Positions 43,668 to 53,854 of a stretch of 64,000 bases of DNA are shown here, one piece after another. Source of the stretch: Pustulibacterium marinum (GTDB taxonomy: Bacteria; Bacteroidota; Bacteroidia; Flavobacteriales; Flavobacteriaceae). Below the pieces are notes generated by a model. The model had not been told where the DNA came from and searched no databases. It was given only the letters and a program-made list of their open reading frames with translations. The position numbers were made by a program, and so were the translations under genes. The stretch covers positions 89,306-153,305 of the forward strand of contig NZ_FPBK01000003.1 of assembly GCF_900116665.1 (NCBI RefSeq), written 5' to 3'. Positions within the stretch are counted from its first letter, which is position 1; each line of letters opens with the position of its first letter.

Positions 43668-45050
43668 ATGAAAAAGACCTTATTTGATAAAGTGTGGGAT
43701 GCGCATGTGGTAGATACTGTACCCAATGGCCCACAAATTTTATATATCGACAAACATTTAATTCACGAGGTAACTAGTCCGCAAGCCTTTGCTGAATTGG
43801 AAGAAAGAAACATTCCACTTTTTCGTCCAGATCAGATTGTTGCTACCGCAGACCATAACGTACCTACAGAAAATCAGCATTTACCTATTGAAGATCCGTT
43901 ATCTAAAAATCAGGTAGAGCAATTGACCAAAAACTGTGAAAAACATGGCGTTACCCTATATGGTTTAGGCCATAAATACCAGGGAATTGTACATGTAATG
44001 TCACCCGAATTAGGAATTACCCAACCAGGTATGACCATGGTTTGTGGTGATAGCCATACCTCAACACACGGAGCTTTTGGAACCATTGCGTTTGGAATTG
44101 GAACCAGCCAGGTGGCACAGGTATTTGCAAGCCAATGTTTGTTGCTTCAAAAACCTAAAAAACTACGTGTCAACGTCAACGGTAAACTAGCCAAAGGTGT
44201 GTTGCCAAAAGATGTGATTTTGTATATCATTTCAAAATTAGGAACCAATTCCGGTACCGGATATTTCTGCGAATATGCAGGAAATGTGTTTGAAGAAATG
44301 AGCATGGAAGGCCGTATGACGGTTTGTAACATGAGTATTGAAATGGGTGCCCGTGGTGGAATGATTGCTCCGGACGAAACTACTTTCGAATATGTAAAAG
44401 GAAAAGAATTTGCTCCTCAAGTAGAGGAATTTGAAAAGAAAGTGGCCTACTGGAAAACATTAAAAACCGATGAAGGCGCTGAGTTTGACAAAGAATTCCA
44501 TTTTGATGCCGAAGACATTGCCCCAATGGTTACGTATGGAACCAATCCGGGAATGGGTATCAAAATCACAGAAAATATTCCTACGAACAGCGATGCTTCT
44601 TTTGCAAAATCCTTGAAATATATGGGGTTTGAGCAAGGTGAATCGCTATTGGAAAAAGCCATCAATTATGTATTTATTGGGAGTTGTACCAATTCACGAA
44701 TTGAAGATTTCCGCATTGTAGCCGATTATATCAAAGGCAAACAAAAAGCAACAAACGTAAATGCGATGATTGTTCCGGGATCGCAGCAAGTAGCCAAACA
44801 AATTAAAGAAGAAGGCTTAATCGAAGTTTTTGAGGCTGCTGGTTTCAAAATTCGTCAACCGGGTTGTTCTGCTTGTTTAGGAATGAACGAAGACAAAGTT
44901 CCGGCTGGTGAATACTGTGTTTCTACGTCCAACAGAAATTTTGAAGGCCGTCAAGGACCGGGCGCTCGTACCATTTTGGCGAGTCCGTTAGTAGCTGCAG
45001 CTACTGCCGTGAACGGAAAAATAACCGATGTTTCTACTCAATTGAATTAA
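43668..45050 (+). CDS. leuC: 3-isopropylmalate dehydratase large subunit
   Basis: 460 residues. With LeuD it isomerises 2- to 3-isopropylmalate through a [4Fe-4S] cluster. Seen: [31 protein letters not shown] with one cluster Cys, and the CSACLGMN motif with the other two. It starts 6 bases after leuA and ends 4 bases before leuD. Confidence 0.97.
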   Translation: MKKTLFDKVWDAHVVDTVPNGPQILYIDKHLIHEVTSPQAFAELEERNIPLFRPDQIVATADHNVPTENQHLPIEDPLSKNQVEQLTKNCEKHGVTLYGLGHKYQGIVHVMSPELGITQPGMTMVCGDSHTSTHGAFGTIAFGIGTSQVAQVFASQCLLLQKPKKLRVNVNGKLAKGVLPKDVILYIISKLGTNSGTGYFCEYAGNVFEEMSMEGRMTVCNMSIEMGARGGMIAPDETTFEYVKGKEFAPQVEEFEKKVAYWKTLKTDEGAEFDKEFHFDAEDIAPMVTYGTNPGMGIKITENIPTNSDASFAKSLKYMGFEQGESLLEKAINYVFIGSCTNSRIEDFRIVADYIKGKQKATNVNAMIVPGSQQVAKQIKEEGLIEVFEAAGFKIRQPGCSACLGMNEDKVPAGEYCVSTSNRNFEGRQGPGARTILASPLVAAATAVNGKITDVSTQLN

Positions 45051-45054
45051 AAAA

Positions 45055-45636
45055 ATGGAGAAATTCATAACCTTACATACCACCGCCATTCCGTTACCTA
45101 TAGAAAATATAGATACCGATCAGATTATCCCGGCGCGTTTCTTAAAAGCGACCAATAAAATTGGTTTTGGAGATAATTTGTTTCGCGATTGGCGTTACGA
45201 TAAAGAAAACAATCCAAAAGAGGATTTTGTACTAAATAATACTACATTTACAGGAAGCATTTTGGTTGCCGGCGACAACTTTGGTTGTGGTAGTAGTAGA
45301 GAACACGCCGCCTGGTCTTTAACAGATTATGGTTTTAAAGCTGTGGTTTCTTCCTACTTCGCCGATATTTTCAAAGGAAATGCCTTGAACAACGGACTCT
45401 TACCGGTTCAGGTTTCTCCTGAATTTTTAAAAGGATTGCTTGCTGCAATTCAAGAAAATCCGGCAACACAAGTGACTATTGATTTGGAACATCAAACCAT
45501 CAGCTATCAAGATGAAAAAGAAGGTTTTGATATTGACGGCTATAAAAAAATGTGTTTGATGAACGGCTATGACGATATTGATTTTTTAATCAGCAAAAAA
45601 GAAGCTATTGAAGCCTTTGAAGCACAAAATTCTTAA
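45055..45636 (+). CDS. leuD: 3-isopropylmalate dehydratase small subunit
   Basis: 193 residues, normal length. The swivel domain shows [17 protein letters not shown] near the start and [16 protein letters not shown] near 76-91, which supplies substrate-binding Ser/Arg to the LeuC cluster. Placed 4 bases after leuC and 6 bases before leuB. Confidence 0.97.
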   Translation: MEKFITLHTTAIPLPIENIDTDQIIPARFLKATNKIGFGDNLFRDWRYDKENNPKEDFVLNNTTFTGSILVAGDNFGCGSSREHAAWSLTDYGFKAVVSSYFADIFKGNALNNGLLPVQVSPEFLKGLLAAIQENPATQVTIDLEHQTISYQDEKEGFDIDGYKKMCLMNGYDDIDFLISKKEAIEAFEAQNS

Positions 45637-45642
45637 CAACGT

Positions 45643-46764
45643 ATGAAGTATACCATTGCATTATTAGCGGGAGACGGCATTGGTCCGGAAGTAGTAAATC
45701 AGGCTGTAAAAGCATTGCAAGCCGTGGGTGACACCTTTGGTCACGAATTTGAGTTTGAAGAAGCTGTGGTTGGGGCAATTGCCATTGATCAAACCGGAGA
45801 TCCGTTACCGGAAGCCACTTTAGACGTTTGTAAAAGAAGTAACGCCGTGCTCTTTGGAGCTATTGGCGATCCTAAATATGATAACAATCCAGATGCAAAA
45901 GTAAGACCTGAACAAGGCTTGCTAAAACTGCGTAAAGAGTTAGGTTTGTTTACCAACATTCGACCTGTAAAAGCATACGAAACTTTATTAGACAAATCGC
46001 CTTTAAAGAAAGACATCATTGAAGGAACTGATATGGTGATCTATCGTGAACTTACCGGAGGTATTTACTTTGGAGAGAAAAAACTAAGCGAAGACGGCAC
46101 CGTTGCCTCTGACCTTTGTGAATATAGCGAAGCTGAAATTGAGCGTATTGCACATTTGGCTTTCAAAGCAGCAAGAACTCGCAAAAAGAAAGTAACCTTG
46201 GTAGACAAAGCCAATGTATTAGAATCTTCGCGTTTATGGAGACGTGTGGTTACTACCATTGCAAAAAGTTACGAAGACGTAGCATTAGACTTTTTATTTG
46301 TAGACAACGCTGCCATGCAAATGATTCTGAATCCTAGTCAATTTGATGTGATCCTTACCGAAAATATGTTTGGAGATATTATTTCTGATGAAGGAAGTGT
46401 AATTGGTGGTTCTATCGGATTGTTAGCTTCGGCCTCTGTAGGTAACGATGTTGCCATGTTTGAACCTATTCACGGTTCGTTTCCGCAAGGAGCTGGTAAA
46501 GATATTGCCAACCCAATTGCTTCTGTGTTGAGCGCCGCCATGTTGCTAGCACATTTAGGTTTGCATGAAGAAGCTGCTACCGTAAATAAAGCTGTAGAAC
46601 GTGCTATTGAAAAACAAATAGTTACTAGTGATCTAAACAAGAATAGCGAGTATGGGACCAATAGTGTAGGAGATTATATTGCAAATACCATTGCCAATAT
46701 CGATGAAGAAACTACGCGCATTAATCACGAAAACATCAATTTCGGAAGGTCCACAATTATTTAA
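45643..46764 (+). CDS. leuB: 3-isopropylmalate dehydrogenase
   Basis: 373 residues. It oxidises and decarboxylates 3-isopropylmalate with NAD+. Seen: ALLAGDGIGPEVV, GAIGDPKYDNNP, RELTGGIYFGEK with the substrate Arg, DNAAMQMILNP and NMFGDIISDEGSV with the metal aspartates, and EPIHGSFPQGAGKDIANP for NAD+ binding. It completes the leuA-C-D-B operon, which ends at the terminator 25 bases downstream. Confidence 0.97.
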   Translation: MKYTIALLAGDGIGPEVVNQAVKALQAVGDTFGHEFEFEEAVVGAIAIDQTGDPLPEATLDVCKRSNAVLFGAIGDPKYDNNPDAKVRPEQGLLKLRKELGLFTNIRPVKAYETLLDKSPLKKDIIEGTDMVIYRELTGGIYFGEKKLSEDGTVASDLCEYSEAEIERIAHLAFKAARTRKKKVTLVDKANVLESSRLWRRVVTTIAKSYEDVALDFLFVDNAAMQMILNPSQFDVILTENMFGDIISDEGSVIGGSIGLLASASVGNDVAMFEPIHGSFPQGAGKDIANPIASVLSAAMLLAHLGLHEEAATVNKAVERAIEKQIVTSDLNKNSEYGTNSVGDYIANTIANIDEETTRINHENINFGRSTII

Positions 46765-46788
46765 TACACCTTTATTTTCATTTTTAAT

Positions 46789-46819
46789 AAAAAGCCTTTC
46801 TGTTGGGAAAGGCTTTTTT
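46789..46819. terminator. Terminator after leuB (bidirectional)
   Basis: Stem AAAAAGCCTTTC / GAAAGGCTTTTT with a 6-base loop, between leuB and the convergent rluF-like gene. Confidence 0.9.
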
Positions 46820-46820
46820 C

Positions 46821-47546
46821 TTAATCGTATGTTTTAGAGGAATCTGCTATTAAAGCATTGAGTTCTTTCATTTCTTTTGGAGTCAGATCTCTGTATTTCC
46901 CTACCGGAACATCCAAGGTAATGTTCATAATTCGGATACGTTTCAGCTGCGTTACTCTGTATCCCAAGTATTCACACATACGGCGAATTTGTCGGTTTAA
47001 CCCTTGAGTTAGTACAATTCGAAATTGAAAATCACTAATTTTTTCTACTTTACATTTTCTGGTAATGGTTCCTAAAATTGGAATTCCACTCCCCATTCTT
47101 TTGATAAAATCGTCTGTAATTTTTCGATTTACTCGCACTATATATTCCTTCTCATGATTATTTCGAGCACGTAAAATCTTATTCACAATATCACCATCAT
47201 TCGTCATCAAAATCAATCCTTCCGAAGGCTTATCTAAACGCCCAATTGGGAAAATACGTTTTGGGTAATTGATGTATTCAATGATATTATTTCGTTCTCT
47301 TTTGGTATCGGTAGTACATACAATGCCTATGGGTTTATGAAACGCTAAATAGACAAAATCTTCCTGCGGTTCTTTTACCGGTTTTCCATTCACAGCCACC
47401 ACATCATCATCGGTTACTTTTGTTCCCATTTCAGGTACTTTTCCATTAATGGTCACGCTACCCTCTTCTATCAATTTATCGGCTGCACGACGAGAGCAAT
47501 AGCCTATTTCACTTAAATATTTATTGATTCTTTTTGGTTCTGACAC
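46821..47546 (-). CDS. rluF: 23S rRNA pseudouridine synthase, RluF type
   Basis: 241 residues. An S4 RNA-binding domain at the N-terminus ([21 protein letters not shown]) precedes the RsuA-family catalytic domain with Asp in [14 protein letters not shown] and a late [15 protein letters not shown]. The general features match RluF, which modifies U2604 (and U2605) of 23S rRNA; the close relative RluB cannot be ruled out completely. It follows the nucleosidase-like gene by 11 bases on the same strand. Confidence 0.88.
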   Translation of the reverse strand: MSEPKRINKYLSEIGYCSRRAADKLIEEGSVTINGKVPEMGTKVTDDDVVAVNGKPVKEPQEDFVYLAFHKPIGIVCTTDTKRERNNIIEYINYPKRIFPIGRLDKPSEGLILMTNDGDIVNKILRARNNHEKEYIVRVNRKITDDFIKRMGSGIPILGTITRKCKVEKISDFQFRIVLTQGLNRQIRRMCEYLGYRVTQLKRIRIMNITLDVPVGKYRDLTPKEMKELNALIADSSKTYD

Positions 47547-47557
47547 AGGTGTACAAT

Positions 47558-48112
47558 TTAAAGTTTTTCTATGGCTTCAATGGCCTTTGTAAAATCGATA
47601 ACTTCTATTTCCTTGAAAAAATCGATGGGTTTTTGATGTGGTAAAAAATCAGAAACAATTCTGATGATAAAATCTTGTGGACGCTTTAAGTTCACAAAAC
47701 TGTAGTCTTCCATATTCACCAAAGTTCCAATGGTAATATCAGTCGTTTTTACAAATTTATCGGAAGTTAAAGATAATAAACAAGGTAAATTGGTTTTGGC
47801 ATTGAACACTTTGATGCTTCCGTTTTCAAATAATTGTCCTTCATAACCGTATAACAACGAAGCTGTCACTTCCACTGGCATTCCCAATTGCAATTCAGCT
47901 GGCAACACTTCTGCTTGACCAACTACGGCTGCAAATCCCATTAAAACAGTAACATCAGATTCTGGCAACGCCATCATAGTTTTGGCAATGGCCTCTCTTC
48001 CAATTCCACACGTAATCACTTCATAACTGTGCTTCAACTCTTTAATGTTTTGCAAAGCCATGAGCGTTTTTTCTTTTTCTATCTCCATAGGAGACAAAAT
48101 AGTCACTTTCAT
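47558..48112 (-). CDS. Nucleoside phosphorylase-fold protein, short
   Basis: 184 residues. [13 protein letters not shown] at the start, [25 protein letters not shown], an [14 protein letters not shown] segment that fits the D/E-rich catalytic end and [10 protein letters not shown] fit the purine nucleoside phosphorylase / MTA-SAH nucleosidase superfamily, with the glycine-rich phosphate loop weak. It is shorter than MtnN (about 230). It could be a reduced nucleosidase or a futalosine-hydrolase relative. The same strand carries rluF 11 bases downstream. Confidence 0.7.
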   Translation of the reverse strand: MKVTILSPMEIEKEKTLMALQNIKELKHSYEVITCGIGREAIAKTMMALPESDVTVLMGFAAVVGQAEVLPAELQLGMPVEVTASLLYGYEGQLFENGSIKVFNAKTNLPCLLSLTSDKFVKTTDITIGTLVNMEDYSFVNLKRPQDFIIRIVSDFLPHQKPIDFFKEIEVIDFTKAIEAIEKL

Positions 48113-48174
48113 TCCTTCAAATTTTTCACGAAATTAATGTAATTTTTCTTGGTGAACTAATTCGGTTTATATTC

Positions 48175-48182
48175 TATATTTG
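48175..48182 (+). promoter_or_regulatory. Promoter (TTG and TATATTTG) for the DUF3108 gene
   Basis: -7 box TATATTTG with a TTG at 48149-48151 about 23 bases upstream, within the spacing used in Bacteroidota, and 23 bases before the ATG at 48206. Confidence 0.55.
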
Positions 48183-48205
48183 ATTTCGTTATTTACTGTC
48201 TTTTT

Positions 48206-48967
48206 ATGCAATACAAATTATTGTCTATCATTTGTGCTGTTTTTACCTCCCTGGGAGTTTTTGCACAGAACACTACCATCAAAAGTGGTGAAAAATTAGT
48301 TTACGCCGCCTCGTATAACATGAGTGGATTAATGACTACGTTAGCCGAAGTAACCATGGAAACTACAAAGGTTCCTGATAAAAATCTATTTCATTTAAAC
48401 CTTACCGCGTCTACCTATACCAAATGGGATTCGTATTTTAAAATACGTGATCAGTACCAATCCTATGTAAGTACCAAAACTTTGAAACCTGTTCTATACT
48501 ATAGAAATATAGATGAAGGTGGCTATACGAAAAGTGAAAAATACGTTTTTGATTACAAGAACAAAGTTGCTAAAACTACGGTGCAACGCCGCAAAAAACC
48601 GGAAACAAAAAAAGACGTAGCTATTAGTTTGCAAACGAGTGATGTTGTAGCGACTTTATACCAATTGAGAAATTTAAACATTAGCGCTGCCAAACCCGGA
48701 ACTAAAGTAACGCTCACCATTCTTTTTGATGGAAAAGAAATTCCTGTAATAGTAAAATATATGGCGAAAGAAACCATTTCAACCGATGTTTTTGGTAAAA
48801 AGGAATGTTACAAACTTTCTATTAGTGCTAAAACCGATGCACTAAAAGGCAAAGACGAAAACCTACTTTGGCTTACCGCCGATGCAAAAAAGATACCTGT
48901 TTTAATCAAATTCAGTATTCCTGTTGGCAACGGACAATTAAAACTAACTAAAGCAACCGGAATCTAA
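48206..48967 (+). CDS. DUF3108 domain protein, secreted
   Basis: 253 residues with a signal peptide (LLSIICAVFTSLGVFAQ). KSGEKLVYAASYNMSGLMTTLAEVTM is the typical opening of DUF3108 beta proteins, ending with KIPVLIKFSIPVGNGQLKL. The fold is probably a lipocalin-like or barrel-type domain in the periplasm. Function not established. It is followed 12 bases later by a membrane protein gene. Confidence 0.85.
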   Translation: MQYKLLSIICAVFTSLGVFAQNTTIKSGEKLVYAASYNMSGLMTTLAEVTMETTKVPDKNLFHLNLTASTYTKWDSYFKIRDQYQSYVSTKTLKPVLYYRNIDEGGYTKSEKYVFDYKNKVAKTTVQRRKKPETKKDVAISLQTSDVVATLYQLRNLNISAAKPGTKVTLTILFDGKEIPVIVKYMAKETISTDVFGKKECYKLSISAKTDALKGKDENLLWLTADAKKIPVLIKFSIPVGNGQLKLTKATGI

Positions 48968-48979
48968 CAACCACAACCA

Positions 48980-49423
48980 ATGAGACCATTTTTTAGTTTA
49001 AGCACTGTTGCTATTACGGCATTTTGTATTGCCAACATTTGGTTTCCATTAGGAAGCATTTCTATCATCTTTTGTATTGTTGCCATTGTATTTGCTGTTG
49101 TTCTATTTCGCCTGTCCAAAACAGCATTCAAGAAAAACTTACCCAAAGTATTAATTGGAATCAACATAATTCTTATTGGCGTTTTTTTACTAAAACCTGT
49201 GCTTTTTAAAGATGAAGTTCAAGTAGATGAAACCGTTGTAGAACAACGCAAGGAATTACAGATTGAAGCTCAAGATCAATTAAATACCTTAGAAGAAGAA
49301 GGGGTTTTGGATCAACTTGAAGAATTGAATGAAACCACTATAGATTCAACCGATGAAGCTGATACAGAAACCCCACAATTTGAAAGCGAAGCGGTAGAAT
49401 TTGAGCAACCAACCTTTCAATAG
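48980..49423 (+). CDS. Membrane protein with acidic C-terminal tail
   Basis: 147 residues: two or three transmembrane helices (TVAITAFCIANIWFPLG, SIIFCIVAIVFAVVLFRL and VLIGINIILIGVFLL) then a highly acidic tail (EEEGVLDQLEELNETT, EADTETPQFE). Alternating acid-rich sequence gives a low isoelectric point. Function unknown. Probably co-transcribed with the DUF3108 gene upstream. Confidence 0.72.
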   Translation: MRPFFSLSTVAITAFCIANIWFPLGSISIIFCIVAIVFAVVLFRLSKTAFKKNLPKVLIGINIILIGVFLLKPVLFKDEVQVDETVVEQRKELQIEAQDQLNTLEEEGVLDQLEELNETTIDSTDEADTETPQFESEAVEFEQPTFQ

Positions 49424-49464
49424 GAAGAAGTAGGTAATTATTCGGTTACAAACCATATCTTATT

Positions 49465-49472
49465 TATATTTG
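49465..49472 (+). promoter_or_regulatory. -7 promoter box (TATATTTG) for hisS
   Basis: Exact TATATTTG 25 bases before the hisS ATG. No clear -33 element. Confidence 0.5.
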
Positions 49473-49497
49473 CAGTCTTAAAAATTAAAACCAGATC

Positions 49498-50865
49498 ATG
49501 GCAAAGAAACCGGGAATACCTAAAGGAACCAGAGATTTTTCACCAGTTGAGTTAGCAAAAAGAAATTACATTTTTGATACCATCAAAAAGCATTTTCAAG
49601 TATTTGGATTTCAACCGATAGAAACGCCTTCTTTTGAAAACTCTGATACTTTGATGGGGAAATACGGTGATGAAGGTGATCGTTTGATTTTTAAGATCTT
49701 AAATTCAGGTGATTATTTAAGAAAAGCCAACGAGGCCGATCTTACTGCAAAAGATTCTACCAAAGTTGCGGCACAAATTTCTGAAAAAGCATTGCGTTAC
49801 GATCTTACGGTGCCATTTGCACGTTACGTGGTAATGCACCAAAACGAAATTGATTTCCCTTTCAAGCGTTTTCAAATTCAACCGGTTTGGCGTGCCGACC
49901 GTCCACAAAAAGGACGTTTCCGTGAATTTTTTCAATGTGATGCCGATGTGGTTGGTTCCAAATCATTATGGCAAGAAGTTGAATTTGTTCAACTATATGA
50001 TGCCGTTTTTAATGATTTAGGTGTTGAAGGCGTTACCGTAAAAATGAACAACCGTAAAATTTTATCAGGTATTGCTGAAGTGATTGGCGCACAAGATAAA
50101 TTAATCGACTTTACGGTTGCACTAGACAAACTAGATAAAATTGGTGAAGACGGCGTGAAAAAAGAAATGCTGGAAAAAGGCATTGCTGAAAGCGCCATTG
50201 AAAAAGTACAACCGCTTTTCAACTTTACCGGAACCAATACTGAAAAACTAGACAAACTAAAAGACTTGTTAGCAGCTTCTGAAACCGGAATGAAAGGTGT
50301 AGAAGAACTTGCTTTTATTATTGCGGCTATTGAAAATTTAGGTTTGCAACAAGCTAAACTTGATATTGATGTTACTTTAGCTCGTGGTTTGAACTACTAC
50401 ACCGGAGCTATTTTTGAAGTTGCTGCACCAGATACTGTAAAAATTGGTTCTATTGGTGGCGGTGGTCGTTATGATGATTTAACCGGTATTTTTGGTTTGA
50501 AAGACATTAGCGGTGTGGGTATTTCTTTTGGTTTAGATAGAATCTTCTTGGTACTGGAAGAACTGAATTTATTCCCGGAAACCGTAAACAACAACTTAGA
50601 TGTATTGTTCATCAACTTCGGAGAAAACGAAGCTTTAGCTTCTTTCAAATTGATGCAACAATTGCGAAAAGCTGGTTACAAAGCAGATATGTACCCAGAT
50701 GCTGCTAAACCTGCAAAGCAATTTAAATATGCCGACAAACGCGGTATTCCAAACGTAATTACCATTGGTTCTCAGGAATTAGCAGACGAAACTTTCACTT
50801 TGAAAAATATGAAGTCCGGAGAACAAAACACTTATAAATTCAACGAAATCTTATCCATATTTTAA
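49498..50865 (+). CDS. hisS: Histidyl-tRNA synthetase
   Basis: 455 residues, the usual length. Class II motifs are visible: [12 protein letters not shown] and [20 protein letters not shown] (motif 2), [15 protein letters not shown] and [14 protein letters not shown], and GISFGLDRI (motif 3), followed by an anticodon-binding domain. It charges tRNA-His. The stop overlaps the convergent AraC gene by four bases. Confidence 0.97.
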   Translation: MAKKPGIPKGTRDFSPVELAKRNYIFDTIKKHFQVFGFQPIETPSFENSDTLMGKYGDEGDRLIFKILNSGDYLRKANEADLTAKDSTKVAAQISEKALRYDLTVPFARYVVMHQNEIDFPFKRFQIQPVWRADRPQKGRFREFFQCDADVVGSKSLWQEVEFVQLYDAVFNDLGVEGVTVKMNNRKILSGIAEVIGAQDKLIDFTVALDKLDKIGEDGVKKEMLEKGIAESAIEKVQPLFNFTGTNTEKLDKLKDLLAASETGMKGVEELAFIIAAIENLGLQQAKLDIDVTLARGLNYYTGAIFEVAAPDTVKIGSIGGGGRYDDLTGIFGLKDISGVGISFGLDRIFLVLEELNLFPETVNNNLDVLFINFGENEALASFKLMQQLRKAGYKADMYPDAAKPAKQFKYADKRGIPNVITIGSQELADETFTLKNMKSGEQNTYKFNEILSIF

Positions 50866-51704
50866 GCAGTTAACTGCTTTAATTCAGTGAACGTTTTACC
50901 GGTGAACCCTTTTACAAATTTGTGTAAATGACTTTCATCGGTAAAACCAAACTCTAGTGCCAATTGCTTGGTGCTGTTGTAGCCGTGTTTTAAACGTTGT
51001 TCTAACAAATTATAACGGTATTGCTGAATGTAATTCTTTAAAGAAGTCCCTACTTTTTCTTTAAAAAAAGTACCTATATAATTAGGCGAATAGTGAAAAT
51101 GCGCTGCAATTTGCTTTTGCGTGAGCATTTTTGGGTTGTATATATTCAGTTCTATATATTCCAGTAAATCTTCTGTAGTTTCTGCATTTTCAGAAGTAAT
51201 CATTTTGGTTCCACAGCTATGTTTATTCCTCTTGATTACCAACATAATTGATTTGAATAATTGAAAAACAATCTTTTTACTTAGCACTTCATTCTTTTGA
51301 TGTTCTTTTACAATCATGTTTAGCAATAAGGTGATCATTTCAATATCATCATCACTCTTTAATAAATCACCCGTTTTACTCGCTTTCAAGCTGATTATAC
51401 TATCAATATCTTGATTCCATTCACTGGCATCTTCATTCTTAAACGTATCTAAATACAGCTTTGTAAATTTAAAATAAACAAACCGCGTTTTCTCATCAAT
51501 CATAAATTCATGCTCATCTTCCGGTCCAAGTAAATACATACTTCCTTTACGATACGGCAGCAATCGTTTATTGATATGGTGCATGCCTTTACCTTCCACT
51601 ATAAATATAAATTCATAGTGATTATGATTATGCAATGGATGTTGCCAAACCTCGGCAACAAAGTCGTTTATCACCAATCTATCAAACTGCTTGTATCGTT
51701 CCAT
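50862..51704 (-). CDS. AraC family transcriptional regulator
   Basis: 280 residues. A cupin-like effector domain ([32 protein letters not shown], about 22-75) is followed by the double [24 protein letters not shown] near 198 and [21 protein letters not shown] near 246. It is divergent from the DoxX/SDR cluster starting at 51786, with only ~80 bases between, the classical position for a local regulator. The inducer is unknown; a sugar or small oxidised molecule is suggested by the enzymes it faces. Confidence 0.9.
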   Translation of the reverse strand: MERYKQFDRLVINDFVAEVWQHPLHNHNHYEFIFIVEGKGMHHINKRLLPYRKGSMYLLGPEDEHEFMIDEKTRFVYFKFTKLYLDTFKNEDASEWNQDIDSIISLKASKTGDLLKSDDDIEMITLLLNMIVKEHQKNEVLSKKIVFQLFKSIMLVIKRNKHSCGTKMITSENAETTEDLLEYIELNIYNPKMLTQKQIAAHFHYSPNYIGTFFKEKVGTSLKNYIQQYRYNLLEQRLKHGYNSTKQLALEFGFTDESHLHKFVKGFTGKTFTELKQLTA

Positions 51705-51785
51705 AATGGCAATTTACAATAAATTCACAGATTTTTACAAGGTAGTTAACGGTATCTCTTTGTTTCTTTGATTAAAATTGAAGCT

Positions 51786-52178
51786 ATGAAAGAAAAAGTA
51801 ACTGCATACACGCTAGCCAGGCTCCCTATTGGCTTTAGTTTTCTAGGACATGGATTTATCCGAATTCCTAAATTACAACAATTTAGAGAAGGAATGATGA
51901 AAGGTTTTTCAGAAACTGCATTTCCATTGGCCATAGTACAACCCTTCGCATATTTACTTCCTTTTTTAGAACTTCTCTTGGGAATAACTCTAATTATTGG
52001 TTTTAAAATGAAAGCTTCTGCCGCCGTTGGAGTACTGCTAATTTGTACTCTCATTTTCGGAATGTCTTTTCAGGAAAATTGGAATGCCATCTTTATAGAA
52101 ATGATGTACGGAGCATACTTAGCAGCCCTTTACTTGTTTGCAGATTACAACACGTTACTATTCACGAAGAAAAAATAA
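51786..52178 (+). CDS. DoxX family membrane protein
   Basis: 130 residues with four transmembrane helices; LARLPIGFSFLGHGFIRI in helix 1 is the family's glycine-rich start, and LPFLELLLGITLIIGF is in helix 2. DoxX-type proteins are linked to quinone or redox roles at the inner membrane, poorly defined. I took ATG 51786; a TTG further up is possible. First gene of the cluster facing the AraC regulator, five bases before the SDR gene. Confidence 0.85.
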   Translation: MKEKVTAYTLARLPIGFSFLGHGFIRIPKLQQFREGMMKGFSETAFPLAIVQPFAYLLPFLELLLGITLIIGFKMKASAAVGVLLICTLIFGMSFQENWNAIFIEMMYGAYLAALYLFADYNTLLFTKKK

Positions 52179-52183
52179 AAGCT

Positions 52184-52978
52184 ATGAACTTACAATTAGA
52201 AGAAAAAACTGCATTGGTCACTGGATCTACTGCAGGAATAGGATACGCCATTGCTAAAGGTTTGGCAAAAGAGGGCGCTCACGTTATTATCAACGGAAGA
52301 AAAGCAGACGATGTTGCAGATCGAATTAAAGATTTAAAGAAAGAAACCGGAAATGAAGAAATTACCGGAATTGTGGCTGACTTTTCTAAAAAAGAAGATG
52401 TAGAAAACCTCATCACAGAAATTCCAGATGTTGATATCCTCATCAATAATGTTGGAATCTTCAATGAAGTAGATTTCGAAAATATCTCTGATGAAGAATG
52501 GTTCGAAATGTTTGAAGTAAACGTTATGAGCGGTGTTCGATTATCTCGCCACTATTTCCCTAGAATGATCAAGAAAAACGAAGGGAGAATCATTTTTATC
52601 TCTAGCGAATCTGCTCTAAACATCCCAACCGAAATGGTTCATTATGGTTTCAGTAAAACAGCACAACTGGCCATTTCCAGAGGTTTGGCAAGACTTTGTA
52701 AAGGAACCAATGTAACTGTGAACTCGGTTTTACCAGGACCTACCATGAGTAGATCTTTAGAACAAGATTTTGAAAAACAAACCAAAGAAAAAAATACCAC
52801 TGTAGCAGCGCTTCAAAAAGAATTCTTTGAAAACAGAAGACCTACTTCTCTTTTACAAAGATTTGCCGCAACCGAAGAAGTTGCCAACATGGTCACCTAC
52901 ATTGCTAGTCCACTATCCTCGGCTACCAATGGAGACGCTTTACGAGTAGACGGTGGAGTTGCCAACTATATTGTTTAA
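52184..52978 (+). CDS. SDR family oxidoreductase
   Basis: About 264 residues from ATG 52184; a longer frame from 52043 lies over the DoxX gene and is not used. The NAD(P) site is LVTGSTAGIGYAIAKGLA, NNVG follows, and the catalytic Ser and YxxxK are in FISSESALNI and HYGFSKTAQ. A classical short-chain dehydrogenase, FabG-like but with substrate unknown. It lies within the presumed AraC-controlled unit. Confidence 0.9.
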   Translation: MNLQLEEKTALVTGSTAGIGYAIAKGLAKEGAHVIINGRKADDVADRIKDLKKETGNEEITGIVADFSKKEDVENLITEIPDVDILINNVGIFNEVDFENISDEEWFEMFEVNVMSGVRLSRHYFPRMIKKNEGRIIFISSESALNIPTEMVHYGFSKTAQLAISRGLARLCKGTNVTVNSVLPGPTMSRSLEQDFEKQTKEKNTTVAALQKEFFENRRPTSLLQRFAATEEVANMVTYIASPLSSATNGDALRVDGGVANYIV

Positions 52979-52989
52979 CCCAAAACCAA

Positions 52990-53823
52990 ATGAGTATGAA
53001 AAAATTAATAGCCCTTTTTACGTTTTTCACTATATCTATGTCTTTTGCAAAAGACATAGAAACCATCAAGGTTAAAGACAATTTGTATATGGTTGGCGAC
53101 CGCACCTACTCGCTTTTTTACATTACCAAAACAGGAGTGGTTGTAATAGATCCTTTAAATGAAAAACATGCCAAAGCTACCATGAAAGCTATCAAGAAAG
53201 TGACCGATTTACCGGTAACCCATCTTTTTTATAGCCACAATCATTGGGATCATATCAGTGGCGGAAAATTGTTTAAAGATCAAGGAGCTACCATTATTAG
53301 TCATATAAAAGCTAAAGAAACCATTGCACCAAACCCAAAAGTTATCATGCCAGATGAAACTTGGGAAGGCGAGTTCACTACATACACAATTGGTGGAAAA
53401 ACAATGGAATTATACTTCTACGGAAGAAATCATGGCGATGGAATGACCACCTTTCGATTCCCCGAACACAATACCGTCTTCTCAATTGATCTGGTAGTAC
53501 CCGATAGAGTTTTGTATGCTTATCTACCCGACGCTGATCCTTCCAACTGGGTTACCTCTTTAAAGAAAATAGATCAGTTGGAATTTGATACACTGCTTAT
53601 GTCACATGTGAGAGCTGTAGGAAGTCGCAAAGATCTACACCTAATTCAAAATTACTTTAATGAATTGTACGCTGCCGTTCAAGCAGAATTGGATAAAGGA
53701 ACCAATCTTTTTGAAATTCCAAATAAAGTAGAATTACCCAACTACAAACATTGGATGAATTATGAAGAATGGTTGCCCATGAATGTTTGGAGAATTCTTA
53801 TGGAAAAATCCATAGGACAATAA
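52990..53823 (+). CDS. Metallo-beta-lactamase-fold hydrolase, secreted (first)
   Basis: 277 residues (ATG 52996 would make a shorter signal peptide; both are possible). LIALFTFFTISMSFAK is a signal peptide. The zinc motif is FYSHNHWDHISGG (HxHxDH), with further His in RNHGDGM and SHVRAVG. It resembles the secreted MBL-fold enzymes of mixed function, including quinone- and lactone-cleaving relatives. Lactamase activity should not be assumed. It follows the SDR gene by 11 bases. Confidence 0.87.
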   Translation: MSMKKLIALFTFFTISMSFAKDIETIKVKDNLYMVGDRTYSLFYITKTGVVVIDPLNEKHAKATMKAIKKVTDLPVTHLFYSHNHWDHISGGKLFKDQGATIISHIKAKETIAPNPKVIMPDETWEGEFTTYTIGGKTMELYFYGRNHGDGMTTFRFPEHNTVFSIDLVVPDRVLYAYLPDADPSNWVTSLKKIDQLEFDTLLMSHVRAVGSRKDLHLIQNYFNELYAAVQAELDKGTNLFEIPNKVELPNYKHWMNYEEWLPMNVWRILMEKSIGQ

Positions 53824-53854
53824 TAAAAATACATTTCCCCTAAAAACACAAAAA

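Noticed and set aside
52043-52183. N-terminal extension of the SDR gene
   Set aside because: It overlaps the DoxX gene in another frame and lacks similarity; ATG 52184 gives the normal SDR start.
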